Positions 23,645-35,420 of a stretch of DNA of 64,000 nt are shown piece by piece (the first letter of the stretch is position 1; the number at the start of each line of letters is the position of its first letter). Under the pieces are notes generated by a model. It searched no databases. It saw only the letters and a program-made list of their open reading frames with translations, and was not told the origin of the DNA. Both the position numbers and the translations under genes were made by a program. This stretch comes from Lepeophtheirus salmonis (lineage: Eukaryota; Arthropoda; Copepoda; Siphonostomatoida; Caligidae): NCBI RefSeq assembly GCF_016086655.4, contig NC_052135.2:16644363-16708362 (forward strand), given 5' to 3'.

Positions 23645-24835
23645 AATAATGTTATTTACGTGAGGGACTTTATCGAAGGCTTTGCTAAAATCAAAGTATA
23701 TAACAACACAGTCAAGGTTACAGTTACGATAACTAACGATAACATACCAGAAAGAAATTAGATTCGAGACACATGTCATATTAGGACGGTATCTGTGTTG
23801 CTTACTAGAAATAAGTTTATTTCTCTCAGTAGCTTCCAGTTAACGCTCCGCTCGATTATTTTAACGATATGGCATGTAAGGGATATACACACTTTGAAAA
23901 TAAAGATTAAAGAGCATAGATGGAGGACAGGCTACACTATTAACAACGCTTTTCAAGAAGAAGTTGTTAATTATGTCTGGTCCAGTAAAGAAAGAGAAAC
24001 TGATATTTACAATTAATCTATGAACTTCTTCAATAGAAAATAAATATTCAGAGAGGTACGGATCCCCAGGAATCATATCCATACGACCCTCAAGTACTCG
24101 ATTCAATTGGAGTAGACAGATTGATGCAAAATACGTGTTAAAGCAAGAATCTATGTCAGCATCATCTAAGATGAGTAGACTTTCATTATTTCGTATCGAA
24201 CCAATTCCACTGTTGCCAGAACCTTTTCTCCTCCATCTAATATATGAGTAAAGAGGTTTTATATTAGAGTGATAAAGTTTTTACAGTAGCTCAATCTCAT
24301 TTTTAATTTTTTTTTCATATTTTTTTGTAGCATAGTAGATTAGCTCGACATGGAAACCGTTTGAAATGATATCAAAAGCGTCGTTTTAAACGATAGTTTT
24401 AGTGGAGGAAATTAAAATTGGATAACGATCGAATATATTAATATCATTCAACAATTTATTGTTAACAATAGTATAGGAAGAGGAGAGCAGCAGATCCAGA
24501 ATATTACCCTGAGAGTGAGTAGCTTCACTGACTTTTCGTTCCAGGAAAAGATCTTGAAAGACTTCTTTATACAACCTACTATTAGACAAGGAGGGGATCC
24601 AAGATTCCCAATTAATAATTGGGAGATTGAAGTCCCCACAAATGATTGCGTCAGAAAGAGTTGATCTTAGATAAGTGTGTATTACATATGTATTTTTTGA
24701 CAAATTGTTATCAACTTTTATTATTAAATTATTCTTATTAATCCTTTGGAGGACCTGCAAATTGCACTTAAAGCATCCAAAATTGATAGATTTTTTGGCA
24801 TGTTCTATGGGGGAAAATAGGACGAAAATTAACAA
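23645..24835 (-). pseudogene. LINE (CR1/jockey-like) endonuclease and reverse transcriptase remnant
   Basis: On the - strand the 5' part (24835-24386) encodes an endonuclease piece with ICGDFNLPIINW, followed by EATHSQGNILDLLLSS, as in the AP-type endonucleases of non-LTR retrotransposons. It continues through a linker (IGSIRNNESLLILDDADID) into reverse transcriptase: FTGPDIINNFFLK (about 23990-23950), SSKQHRYRPNMTCVSNLIS (about 23805-23750) and VIYFDFSKAFDKVPH (about 23700-23655). The NYRP.SL segment between GPD and the QH.YRP motif is deleted. The catalytic YADD part is missing because the element stops at about 23645 against mariner M2. Several stops and frameshifts occur, so it is inactive. 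Confidence 0.85.
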
Positions 24836-25671
24836 TTACGAAAATTGGGCAAATGATTTATTCAAAAACATTTAATAAAGAAAACATGGATAATGCATTT
24901 ACATACTCAAAGGCTTTTTTTAAACTTTAAAAATAGTCGTTGGAAAAGGGTTTCTACTTTTTTAATGGAAGTAATCGAACTATATAATGGGTAAATGATT
25001 TTAATTTCGTGAAAGTATATTTTTGGGATTGTTTGATAGATGTGATTTAAAAGACCATATCTAGGTCAATATAAACCTTCAACTTAAATGAAGTCTTCAA
25101 ACTTTACATAAAATTCCTGGATATCATGCCCATCCTAACTTATCCCGCTTTTGCTCCAGACCCAGGTTTTTTAGTGTAGTATTTTGAGCCTATTATAAGC
25201 CACTTTATTTTATATAGTACTTACAAACTTATGTATGTACATAAATAGGTTATAAATTCGTTTAACATGAAAGTGAATATAAAGAGGTGCATACACAAGT
25301 AATTTCATGTTTTCAAGCTTAAAACTGGATGTGTAATTACATTTAATTTTTAGCCCTATTTTATTTGTGCTGTTTAAACGGTTTTCTTTTCTTTTCTTAA
25401 ATGTCAAAAATATTTTATTATTTTGAAATAATAAAATGTTTAAATTTTGTGGTTTATTTTGCAAAACGATATATACATACATATATTTAATATTTTGAAG
25501 GAGGTGTTAATTATATGTAATAGCTTTTCTGTAAAGTATATATACATGGCTGTACATTTATGAATAATTTACCTGTATTATATAATATTAAACCATGCAT
25601 TAATAGGCCTATTAAATGTCGTAAGGAATCAATAACTATGTAAATAATATTTCAAAGTGTTTCTACGAACA
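24836..25671. other. AT-rich stretch, no gene seen
   Basis: The 5' part of the LINE may extend somewhat here, but I see no further conserved motif. A 90-codon - strand frame at 25210-25482 has no recognisable feature. Confidence 0.4.
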
Positions 25672-26050
25672 ATTGTATTGGGTTTCGGTAATTGTCTAGT
25701 TCAAAATTTTGTTGGATCTAACTAGTTCGGCTCTTTAAAGGAGTTCCTTCATAATTTTATGAATTGGTTCCAGAAAATAAATCGATTCCGATCTGTCTGA
25801 TTTAAAATTTGGTTCAGATCAATTTGATAGATGTATTGTTGATGACGTGATGTCGTTTTGCAAATGGTAAACCTCGATATAATGATTTCAAATGAAGTGT
25901 AAAGTGTCTCATATTTAAATATACCACTACTTTTAGCCAGGATGAGGAAAAGAAATGGTTCATGGCATTACATAACTAAAATTACAATCAACACTGTATT
26001 TTGTTGTCATAATCATCATTTAAAACCGAATTGAACAAAAAATAACGTGG
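25672..26050 (-). mobile_element. Family A hAT-type MITE, copy A6 (reverse, degraded)
   Basis: The left edge ATTGGGTTTCGGT is the reverse complement of the family right end ACCGAAACCCAAC. Inside are reversed family blocks: TTGGTTCCAG, GATCTGTCTGATTTAAAATT, TTGGTTCAGATC and TGTTGATGACGTGATGTCG. The far end is blurred. AACCGAATTGAAC at about 26026 may be its terminus. Confidence 0.6.
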
Positions 26051-26639
26051 TGTGTCAATAAATAAAGTTGTTAAGCAAATCAACTAATTATATATTTACA
26101 TATGAGGTATGTTCACAAAAACAATATTGAACACAAATCAAGAACAATAGAACATTTGTTTATTTTTTTACTTCATATATACATAATAGAGTGTGTACCG
26201 TAAATAATGTAAAAAATATTCAACTAATATATCTAATAGAGCTGAAGATATATCATTATACAAAATTCCATGATAAATTATTAATTAATTGTCAACAAAG
26301 TTTTCTGAAATCATTTTTTGGTAATCTTTCATTTACGAGATGATAATGAAGGAACAAAATTAACAAATTCTTTAGGTTTTTTTATGACAATATTTTCAGT
26401 GATGATAAAGTTTTTTAGTAAAATGTGAATTTAAGATTATTTTTGGGGGGAAAATATCTGATTCTCTCCGTATGATACATTAGAAGTAAAAACTAGAACT
26501 ACTGATATCATCTAACGTCATCAGCATATTCATTAATACGTTTCTTAACTTTTTAAAATTAATAGCATTGAGTATATGAGCTCCTTATTGGAGAAAATTA
26601 TCCTGACAAGGACAAATTCTCACTTCAACGAAGGCGCTT
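26051..26639. other. AT-rich stretch, no gene seen
   Basis: Nothing recognisable. Confidence 0.45.
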
Positions 26640-26930
26640 CAACCCTTCCAAGATCTCCCACACGTCTAATATGACTTAAGTTAATGCATGGGTCACCCCC
26701 CATTGAATCTTGATTTGAATCCGATGGATTTTGGAGCCTTGTCCATTTTTGAATCCCATTTAAATTTGTAAGCGCTGAAGGGCTTCCTAATTAGGCAATG
26801 AGGCTGCATTCCCAGGGAGATGGTCCGTGCTTGGTGGGATGCCTTGCCTAGTAGACTCAAGGGTGCAATGCCTACTAAAAGCTACCATTTTGAAAACTCT
26901 TTTGTCATCTTTTTATTTAATATGCAGTAG
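26640..26930 (+). pseudogene. Mariner transposase C-terminal fragment M3
   Basis: On the + strand, across frames, HTSNMT..NAW (about 26660-26690) resembles the sequence after the second catalytic Asp. LNPMDFGALSIFESH (about 26715-26765) is the third-Asp motif region. REMVRAWWDALPSRLKGAMP and KSYHFE (about 26817-26890) match the C-terminal end of mariner transposases. Stops interrupt the frame. The N-terminal half is not recognisable upstream. Flanking terminal repeats were not found. This family differs from M1, M2 and M6 in its motif spellings. Confidence 0.7.
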
Positions 26931-26989
26931 CATTAACGCAAAATTGAAGTTTTTAAGTAAACTAAAATGTATATAGAATTAGTCATTTT

Positions 26990-27545
26990 ACAGTTCATTC
27001 TATCCATATTCCCCAATGTTTCATAGACATATTTGAGTCAACTATAGCCACTATATTTTCTGGAATGAGTTAAGATACCCATGATTTTTTTAATGTGTCT
27101 TTCATTGGTTCGATGGAGTTTCACTGATTATATAAACATTATAGAATTACGATTATTCAATCTGTTCTAAGAATTGTCTTCGAAGTCCATATACATAATA
27201 TATATATATATATACATTAGGAGCTACCGTAAATCGACCCTATGCATATTGAGTTGTAGTTAATCATTTCTCTAATGCACGTTGTCCATTGTGCTGCGTC
27301 GCTCCATCCCAAACAATGTAACTATAGTTTATAACTTCAAAATGGTCTTTCAAATAAAATTTTAGTATGACAACCAACTTTGAGGGCATTAAGTGCAATT
27401 TGCGGTGCTTCCAAAGGGATTAACAAAGATAATCTTATGATGGAAATTGATAATAATTAATTCGTCTAAGAATAGAAATTAAATTCACTATCCATTTTGA
27501 GAAAAATAATTATATCCTGCTTTTGTGTTGACGTGCCAGTTATGT
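26990..27545 (+). repeat. Family D repeat, copy D4
   Basis: It shares with D3 the TTTCATAGACATATTTGAGTCA-type start, and with D2 the GAAGTCCATATACATAAT, GCATATTGAGTTG and GTGCTGCGTCGCTCC blocks. It ends TTTTGTGTTGACGTGCCAG. An (AT)n run lies inside at about 27196-27214. Non-coding. Confidence 0.55.
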
Positions 27546-28928
27546 ATGTAGGAATTTGAAAGTGGGCCACAATAATGATATCTGCATACATACATACATA
27601 TATATTTGTTATTTGTTCAACCAAATTTCAAGTTGGCATGTTTTATAACTATATACTCGTATTTCAATAGGAATGAATATGCAAAAATAAAAATAAAATA
27701 CTGTAATTACATATAGTAGTTAACTACTTGTGGTACTTTACATGAAAATTTAATAAGAAATTGCTTAATATCAGCCATTATGAATATTTTTGTAGTGGCC
27801 TTTAGGCAAATGATGTATGTATTTATAGACATAACTGTATGTAGGTAGGTTGTAAATATTCAAATAAAAATACTTTCTATTAGAGATGATTTGGTTTTTG
27901 TACTATATAGTAGGTATGTACTTATTCCATGTTGTGGATTATACAATTAACGATAATTATCAATGAGTAAGTCATTTTAGACGTAGCTGATTGATACTTT
28001 GCTTTATATATATGACGTGTCAACATAAAAGCAGGTTGGAATTGTGTTTCGTGAAAATTGATCACTACACTAAATTCAATTCAGAAATGTACCACGGTTT
28101 TAAATATGATGAACTGGATTGGCTTTGATTCAAAACTCCCAATTATAAGCCGTAAATTTTATATAAAGAACATCATGAATAAGCTAAAAGCCATACCATA
28201 TTTTGCTGATATAAAAGTGCATAAAGGCCTGTAAAAAAATGAAATGATTTTTTGTTATGAACAAAAAATTAGATAAAAAAATAGAATCATTGTTTCTTAA
28301 TTTCTTTTTTTTGACAATTTAAATATTTAAATTCCCTTTTATCACATTCGTCCAAATTATTATTATTATTTTTTATTTTTTTTCCTTCTTTCTTCTAAAA
28401 ATTGCAATAATAACATTCGAGACGCATAATATCGATACAATTTTCCTATGTAGTCATAGCCTTAAATTGATAGCCTTGAGTGAGAGTTTTCTCCTTGTTT
28501 TCCCTGTCTATAAATACATGGTGGACAAAGATTTTGTTCTTCTTCTGACGATAAAGACTATTTATAGTTTTAATCAGTTTTTTCATATTTATCGATAAAT
28601 TAATAATACTTCATTAATCAAAGATTTCCTATTCTTTTTTTTTCTCCGATAATAAATAAATAAAACTCTCAAACTAATACAAACATCTAAAAATTCCAAT
28701 TGATGTCAATATTAGTGAGTTCAAATCTTATTTAAATTGGTCAAGTCATAAGAGTTTTTCCATTTCTGAAAATAGGCATTCTTATAATGAATTTTAACAA
28801 ATAGAATAGTGCTTAGACTAAAATAATATTAACCTTTTACTATTAAGGAATGGGTAATATAAAATAAACGATAACATGTAGTATGAAAGAGCAACAACAA
28901 TAGTTTTAATTTAAAAAAATAGGTAGAT
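27546..28928. other. AT-rich stretch, no gene seen
   Basis: Nothing recognisable beyond T-rich runs. Confidence 0.45.
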
Positions 28929-28929
28929 T

Positions 28930-29842
28930 CTAGTGTTGAAACTTGTTCAAAGACCGAATTTTTTCCCGGTTCGGTCTTAAGTTATTTTTTCTAAACAGAA
29001 TTGGAACGATATTTTGGTCCTGACCATAGAACGAAATTTAATGGTTTTCAAATTATGGACCAATTTTATAGGTTACAATAGCAATATTGTGCTTTATAGC
29101 CCACCTGATGGTCCCAGGAACCACAAAGAAGTCGTTGGCGTAGCGATTCATCAACTTTTTGGGATCTGTCTCCAAAATTAACAAGAACTTCTTATCCCTC
29201 TTTAAATTATGCCTTTGACTTCCTGACATCCTGGAGAGGTCCTATCCATTTTGTTCATCTTGGCCAACATAAAAACCAGGCTCTTAGAATGTACGTAATA
29301 TTCATCACATCAACTTCAGCATCTAGGATATCTGAGAGGCGCTTTCGTGTTTCTTGTTGTTTGCTCATGATGATGTAATGATTAAATGAAACAGAAACTA
29401 AAAAAATAATCATTAAATCTTTTCATAGTAATGAGAAAATAATAATTAATTAACCGTCCACGTTTTGCCTGTATACTCTAATTTTGTTTGGTCTCAGTCT
29501 ATGGACCAATTTTCCCCCGTGTCCTGATTTTAAATTGTACAAATAGGATTTTTAAAACACATATAACTTCATATGATGTCAGTTTAATGAATTTCACAAT
29601 TTTAAAATAAACCTCACGTCATTTTAACGCATTTTACACAAATTTTGAGCAACCATTACGTCACCAATAATTCATTTATAAATTGATTTAGACCAAATTT
29701 TAAATGAGAACCATTCAGACCAAATTCTTATTTGAGACCGGTCTACACCAGAACTTCTCTAAAGAACTGAATTAGTTCAGTTAACTAAAAATTATAGCTC
29801 TCTCAATCCGGTCTAGAATTTTCAGATCGAAGCCCAACACTA
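28930..29842 (+). mobile_element. Family A hAT-type MITE, copy A3, with a nested insertion
   Basis: The left end is TAGTGTTGAAACTTGTTCAA followed by AGACCGAATT. The right end is CAGATCGAAGCCCAACACTA. The flanking octamer GTAGATTC is perfectly duplicated on both sides, the best target duplication in the family and the strongest argument for a hAT origin. A segment of about 430 bases carrying a mariner DNA-binding fragment interrupts it between about 29068 and 29499. Confidence 0.85.
29071..29400 (-). pseudogene. Mariner transposase N-terminal (DNA-binding) fragment inside A3
   Basis: The - strand starts MSKQQETRKRLSDILDAEVD at about 29368. It continues through other frames as AKMNKMDRTSPGCQEVKG and LETDPKKLMNRYANDFFVV then PGTIRWAIK. 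This is the paired helix-turn-helix DNA-binding domain of a mariner-type transposase: a first HTH, then a linker, then the N.R.A.DF.V...TIR..I second HTH. Frameshifts and stops are present and there is no catalytic domain. A 14-base direct repeat TATGGACCAATTTT brackets the insertion at 29054-29067 and 29500-29513. Confidence 0.7.
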
Positions 29843-31184
29843 GTAGATTCCCTATTAAGGAAAACTTTTTTCCCTGTGTGTTTTTCCTAATTAATCGTTC
29901 TCCTTTTGACAATTGTAAGCAATAAATAAATAATTTATTTCTCCCCGTTTCCACTTTGTTATGTATCTACTACACTACATACTATACGCTGACATTTCTT
30001 GACGTAACATAAATTTAAAAACTAAAGGAAAGAAAGAAATAGAAAAAACTGTTCGTAATTACCTTAAAATTTTTATTTATTTATAGGTTCAGATAGGGGA
30101 AAATAAGTACTTGATGTATATATTCAATTATTTTAGTTTTTAGAGTACATAAGTCACTGTCAACTATTTAAATGTAGTTTCATTTTGCGACTACGCAACT
30201 AGAAAAAGATTTATGATGTACAATTCTTAATTTAAATATACCGTTGTGATGCATTGATGACAATGTCGTGCAATGAAGATACTTAAAAAAAATTGATTTT
30301 TTATCAAAATAAGAAGATCATTAATATTCATTGATTTCAGTATTTAAACCTTCATGTAATACATGGTCATTTTTTTGGATTATTTACTTAGTGGCTTTAA
30401 AAAAAATTGAAGTAAAGCCCATTTAATTGAATAAATGAACCTTTTCGGAATAAAAAAATATTTTTGTTTGTAAAAAACCGTAATTTGTTTAAAATTAAAC
30501 AAGTAATTTATTAAGAAAGATCTTTAATTATTTTTGCATAAAAAAGGTTCATTCATTTGTATTGTTTTTTTAATTTCCTTAATATTAGAATCAGAAAAAA
30601 TGAAATTTCCGTCGAAAACTTTGAAAAAAAAATCAACCAAAAAAGAAAAATCTTTCCCTTGACTATTTTTATTTTATTGACTGCAGAAGTAGTCTTAAAA
30701 GTGTATATCGATGTACTTTTCAAGATTTGTCTGGGTCTCTTCGTTATTTAGACTACATAAAGTTGTGGTTTTGATTTCAAATTCCAAGCAATTAGATTTA
30801 AAAAATCTGAAAAACATTAAGATAATTTCTCAGTTTACGCTTCCCAAAGTCAAATATAGTTTTACCCCTAATTATGGCCAATATAGTTCTACATAAGTGT
30901 ATGTGGATTAAAATTCTATTCATATTTACAAATGTTGATGGAATAGTCAGAGACTCGTAATCGTAACTTGAAACAGTGTACATTTCGTGAGCTATAACTT
31001 GAGGAAATGTCTTTGTTAACAAATATTTTTTATCATGACGAGACAAAATGAAACAATTTATTCGAATATTTTTCCTGATTTAAATTTTTTTTTCCTTTCT
31101 CAACAAAAATAAGATGAGACTCCATATGCTTAATATAACACAAAATTTAATAAGACGAAACATTTAACCTTGATATACAAAGTG
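29843..31184. other. AT-rich stretch, no gene seen
   Basis: Open frames at 30557-31046 overlap on both strands and lack motifs. Confidence 0.45.
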
Positions 31185-31465
31185 GGTTTGGGAGTTATAA
31201 GTATAAGTTATAGTTAGACTCAGAGTAGAATTGATTATGGATAATTTATTTCCTTCAAAAAAATGACGTTGATGGTCAGGTCAATTTTAGTTATGTCTTC
31301 AAAATATGGACTTTGTGTAAATTTTGCCTGTATCCTTGCTAAATACGGAGTGGGATTTGTGTTTATTTCCATTCTTACACAGGTACTTGTAGCTAAGCTA
31401 ACGAAACATCATAACAGCTTTCCTGCTCTCCTCCCAAAATTTGCTTCAAATGATCAAAGTTAACA
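31185..31465 (+). repeat. Family B repeat, copy B3
   Basis: Landmarks are GAGTTATAAGTATAAGTTATAG, CAGAGTAGAATTGA, TATCCTTGCTAAATACGGAG, TGGGATTTGTGTTTATTTCC, AACGAAACATCATAACAGC, CTGCTCTCCTCCCAAAAT and CTTCAAATGATCAAAGTTAAC at the right end. A 66-codon frame through it is incidental. Confidence 0.6.
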
Positions 31466-31573
31466 TGTCCTCTTTTTTTTGGGGGGTAGGGGGTTGGTTT
31501 TAATATTCTGAAAATGCTCAGAATTTTCAACTTTATGAATAATTAAGAAGATCACTAATAATTGGTAATTTAC

Positions 31574-31957
31574 CAAGTTCAGGGGCGTCAGCAGGGGTGG
31601 GCTGGAGACCCCCCTCCCTTCAAGGAATTTTACCTTTTACAAGATTTTGTTTCTTTATTCAGGCAAACTAAGCAGTAAAGCAAAAAATTATTTGAATTTT
31701 TTTCCACATAAAATTAATTCTAATGTAAAAATCTCTGGATTTTTCTTTATTGAAAAAAATATGTAATATCTGAAATTAAATTATGATTATTTTTTTTCTA
31801 AAAAATGTAATTTTTCTTCAATAAAATTAAATTTTTTGTGTATAACTATGAATTTTTGAAAAAAAAATTCAAAATATAATTTTTTGTTAATTTCTTTTTA
31901 CAAAAATTTCAAAATCAAGTCCTCCCTAAAATATGATCATTTGTACGCCTCTGAAGT
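31574..31957 (+). mobile_element. Family C MITE, copy C1
   Basis: The ends are inverted: TTCAGGGGCGTC at 31579 and ACGCCTCTGAA ending at about 31953 (one mismatch in 11). After the left end comes a GC-rich block CAGGGGTGGGCTGGAGACCC shared, in reverse, with 60520-60575. The interior consists of repeated AT-rich units of the form TTTTTGAAAAAAAAATT..A. Non-coding. The superfamily is not determined. Confidence 0.6.
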
Positions 31958-33496
31958 TATATACATTTCTTGTAAAAAGTATTTGAAACAGAATTGTGAT
32001 AATTTTCACATCTCTATGTAGATATTATGCAAGTGTTACCATTATTACTTTAAAATCAAATTATACTCAATATTATTATAATGATATGACTTTAATTTAT
32101 GGAATAAAAACATTTCCTTGCATCTTTTGGAACCATTTTTTTGCATGTATATGAAGGCATTATTCATTAATCAACAGTTTCTTTTAAGAAACAAAAAGTT
32201 AAATCTTAAATTTTTTTTATGCCACTGTATCAATTCATCTTGGATTATTAACAGCATATTTTGACCAGGTGCAATATACATATTTACATAATAGTAGTTA
32301 TATTCATGTTTGTTTCTGTTTCTTTGTCTCCCTCTTATTATTTGAATGCTGTATTGACTAGCTTGATTTCCTGAAATTCATTCATGAAATTGATTATATC
32401 AAATAAATCTCAGGAAATGTTGTTTTTATATAAATATTCTATACCATTCAATAAAAATATACTGTCATACTCAATATAAATAAGAAGTCAAGGGTTTTCC
32501 ATATTTTTTCCTCTCTCTATTTACGTATTGTGTTGTACGAGTATATTGTTGTTCACGCAAAGTGAAATTTTTTTTTATATTCATAGAGCTTTCGTGCTAT
32601 AAATTTTTATCAATAGTACGTTGTGTTTTCTTGGAAAAATCAAATAATTTGTGAGATATTTATTTATTTATTGTTCACATGACTTATAAATATGACTTTC
32701 CAGAGAAAAACAATATTATGTCTTATTTATTAGTATGTTGGACCGTATTTCGGTCTCTGGACCGCTATTGAGAGCATGATACATATCTGATAAAATTTAT
32801 TCTTTGATCGATATTTTAATGAACTTTTGATATACGATTCTATTATCAAAATGTCATATAAAAGTTTTAATGAGACTTATTTCGTTTTAAAACTCAACGT
32901 TATTCGTTCATTAAATGTTAAATATAAATCCTGTAACATGTTTTTATCAATTTGCTAAAAACACAATGACACCGGCTTTTGACCAAAGCATCCATCTAAA
33001 TGAACTATTTAGGATCACAAAGTAATTAAATCGGTTTTATATTTAAAATAGCATTTATAGTTAATTTTTTTTTAAATTTAGGACAAAGGTGGGTGTAAAT
33101 TCTTACGTTCTTTGTTTATAGAGTTAGTTCTTAACCTATTTACCTCCAGGTTCCATGAATGTAGGGTAGGAATACACCCTGCCCCAGAATTTTCATGCCA
33201 TGTTTTTAATATTTTGTGTAAAAAATAGTCAAAACGTTTGAATTAAATAAAAGAAAGTTTTTGTCTTAAAAAATAGACTATGTTAATAATACTAAGAAGT
33301 CAAAAAGTGAAATTAAAGTTGACAATATTTTTTGACAAAAATATTAAAATTTGTAATCCAAAAAGAAGTCCTTTAATTTTTTTGCATAATATTCCATCAA
33401 AAACCCTTGAACAATTAATTCAACCTCTTTTCATTTTATAGTCTTAAATTTGTTATTTTTGTCTATAAAATGCCAATCCTTATAGTTTGTTAATAT
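31958..33496. other. AT-rich stretch, no gene seen
   Basis: Nothing recognisable. Confidence 0.45.
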
Positions 33497-33957
33497 TAGT
33501 GTTGAAAGTCAGTTCAAGGCCGATTTTTATTTTTGCGTTTATGATTTTTCTAGACCGATATTTACAGATATAGACAACGTATACTAAAATTTAGTTCTTT
33601 TCAAATCGTCAATCGATTTTTGCATCTCAATATATAAACAATTTTTTTTTTCGTTTCAATTTATGTACCGATTTTATCACATATCCTCATTTATGAGTAG
33701 TATCACTATGATATATTCAAACATTTAAATTTCTTTGATGTATGTTGATGTTTACATTTTTAAAACACACATGACATTATTAACAATACATCTTTAGATT
33801 CGGTCTTACCCGAATTTTGGATGAGACAATCATTCCCAAATTTATATTTTGGACCGGTCCAGACTAAAGTTTTTTACAGGATCGAATTAATTATGTTCGG
33901 TGAAAATCATAAATGTCTCAGACAGGTTTATAATTTTTATACCGAAACCCAACACTA
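33497..33957 (+). mobile_element. Family A hAT-type MITE, copy A4
   Basis: The left end is TAGTGTTGAAAGTCAGTTCA followed by AGGCCGATTT. The right end is ACCGAAACCCAACACTA. The flanks GTTAATAT and GTAGGTAT agree at 5 of 8 positions. The interior has ACACATGACATTATTAACAA and TTTTGGACCGGTCCAGACTA. Non-coding. Confidence 0.75.
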
Positions 33958-35139
33958 GTAGGTATTTATTTCATTATTAGGGATGCCATATTTTCATGAA
34001 AAAAGTGGATCGACAAGATTGAGACGTCTTAACCTCTTTTATAAATTAAATTAAATTTCTATGCCGATTTTTAAATTGACTAAAAAACGTGACAGACGCT
34101 ATTACTTTGCTAAAATTGATTAAGGAATTCCTTATACATATCCCTAGTTTATGTAATCTCAAGGAATAGTAAGGTTTTATTCCTTTAAACGAATGGTAAT
34201 AAACTAATTATTCATAACAAATGTACATATGTATTTCTAGACTGTCTTGAAAAAATAAATCGAAACATCAATGAATTTAAAGCTATTGGTATAAATATCT
34301 ACTTAAAGTACAGATAATAAGATTCCACGAAAAAATCATCTGAATAAGAAAACATGATTCACATACATAGAATTACTTCATTTTTTATGTATAGGAAAAT
34401 CTACGGTTTTTTTCTTCGACACTGACAAACATTGAATTACAAATACATCTAATAGATAAATCTATTATTTATAAATATATTTTCCAAAACCTGATTAAAT
34501 TTAGGACATAAAAATTAATTTTTTAACAATAGAAACATTGTTATAATATTTTCTTTAAATTCAGAACGACACGTTAGACACTGAAAACCCTAACCTCAGA
34601 ACCCCCTTGCCGAAAAAATTAATAATTCTTTAAAATCAAGCAGCCTATAAATTGACTTAAAATTACCTAATTGTTCACATAAAGTACCTTATCAAAAAAA
34701 TTTATTCTTTGAATCATTTCAAACATTTTTTTTTCTGTCTTCTTTCGCTATTGAAAAGAAGTATCATAATTTATGTTTCGAAATATAAGTAAATGGGTTT
34801 TTAATTTTTGATTGGACATTTTTATCTTATTTATTTCAGTATACGTGATTTAAATATGCATGTTTTAAAACATTAAAACTGAAGTATAAATTTTTATTGA
34901 TGAATCAAAGTGGTTTATGATTATGTCGTTGTCTTTATCATGTATATATATGTTTGTTTCGAAAATTGTATAATATAACGTCGTCTATTATTACTATCTA
35001 CTGGAGAGACACGTTGTATTCAATTCATTGTTTTTTAAAGGTGAATTAATCAAATATGTATTTTATTGATACAAGACATCGGACACTAAAAATCTAATAA
35101 CTAAATTTTTGTAGGTATCTTTATATAAAAATAAAAGAT
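33958..35139. other. AT-rich stretch, no gene seen
   Basis: Nothing recognisable. Confidence 0.45.
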
Positions 35140-35420
35140 GATAGGTTTTTAGGGGCTCAAATTTTAAAAACCAATTTGAAATTATGATTTTTTTAAAACA
35201 TGCTTTTGATGAACTTTTTTTATAAAAAAAATTTCTTGAATAATTAATTTTTCAATAATAAAAAATTCTTTTAATTACATATTTTCAATTCTTTTATAAA
35301 GGTAAGTTCTTTGGTGACTTTTTAGGATACTTTTTTAAATAAATTTCTTTGAAGACCATTTTTAATTTAATTTTTTAGATAAATACATTTTTGTAATGAC
35401 ATTTTTTCTATAAAAATTTT
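35140..35420. repeat. Family C-like AT-rich periodic repeat
   Basis: Units with a run of T, then GAA or AAA, then TTTTT alternate in the same manner as the interiors of C1 and of the array at 53155-53720. It begins with TTTTTAGGGGCTCAAATTTT. No terminal repeats are visible, so the assignment is weak. Confidence 0.3.
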
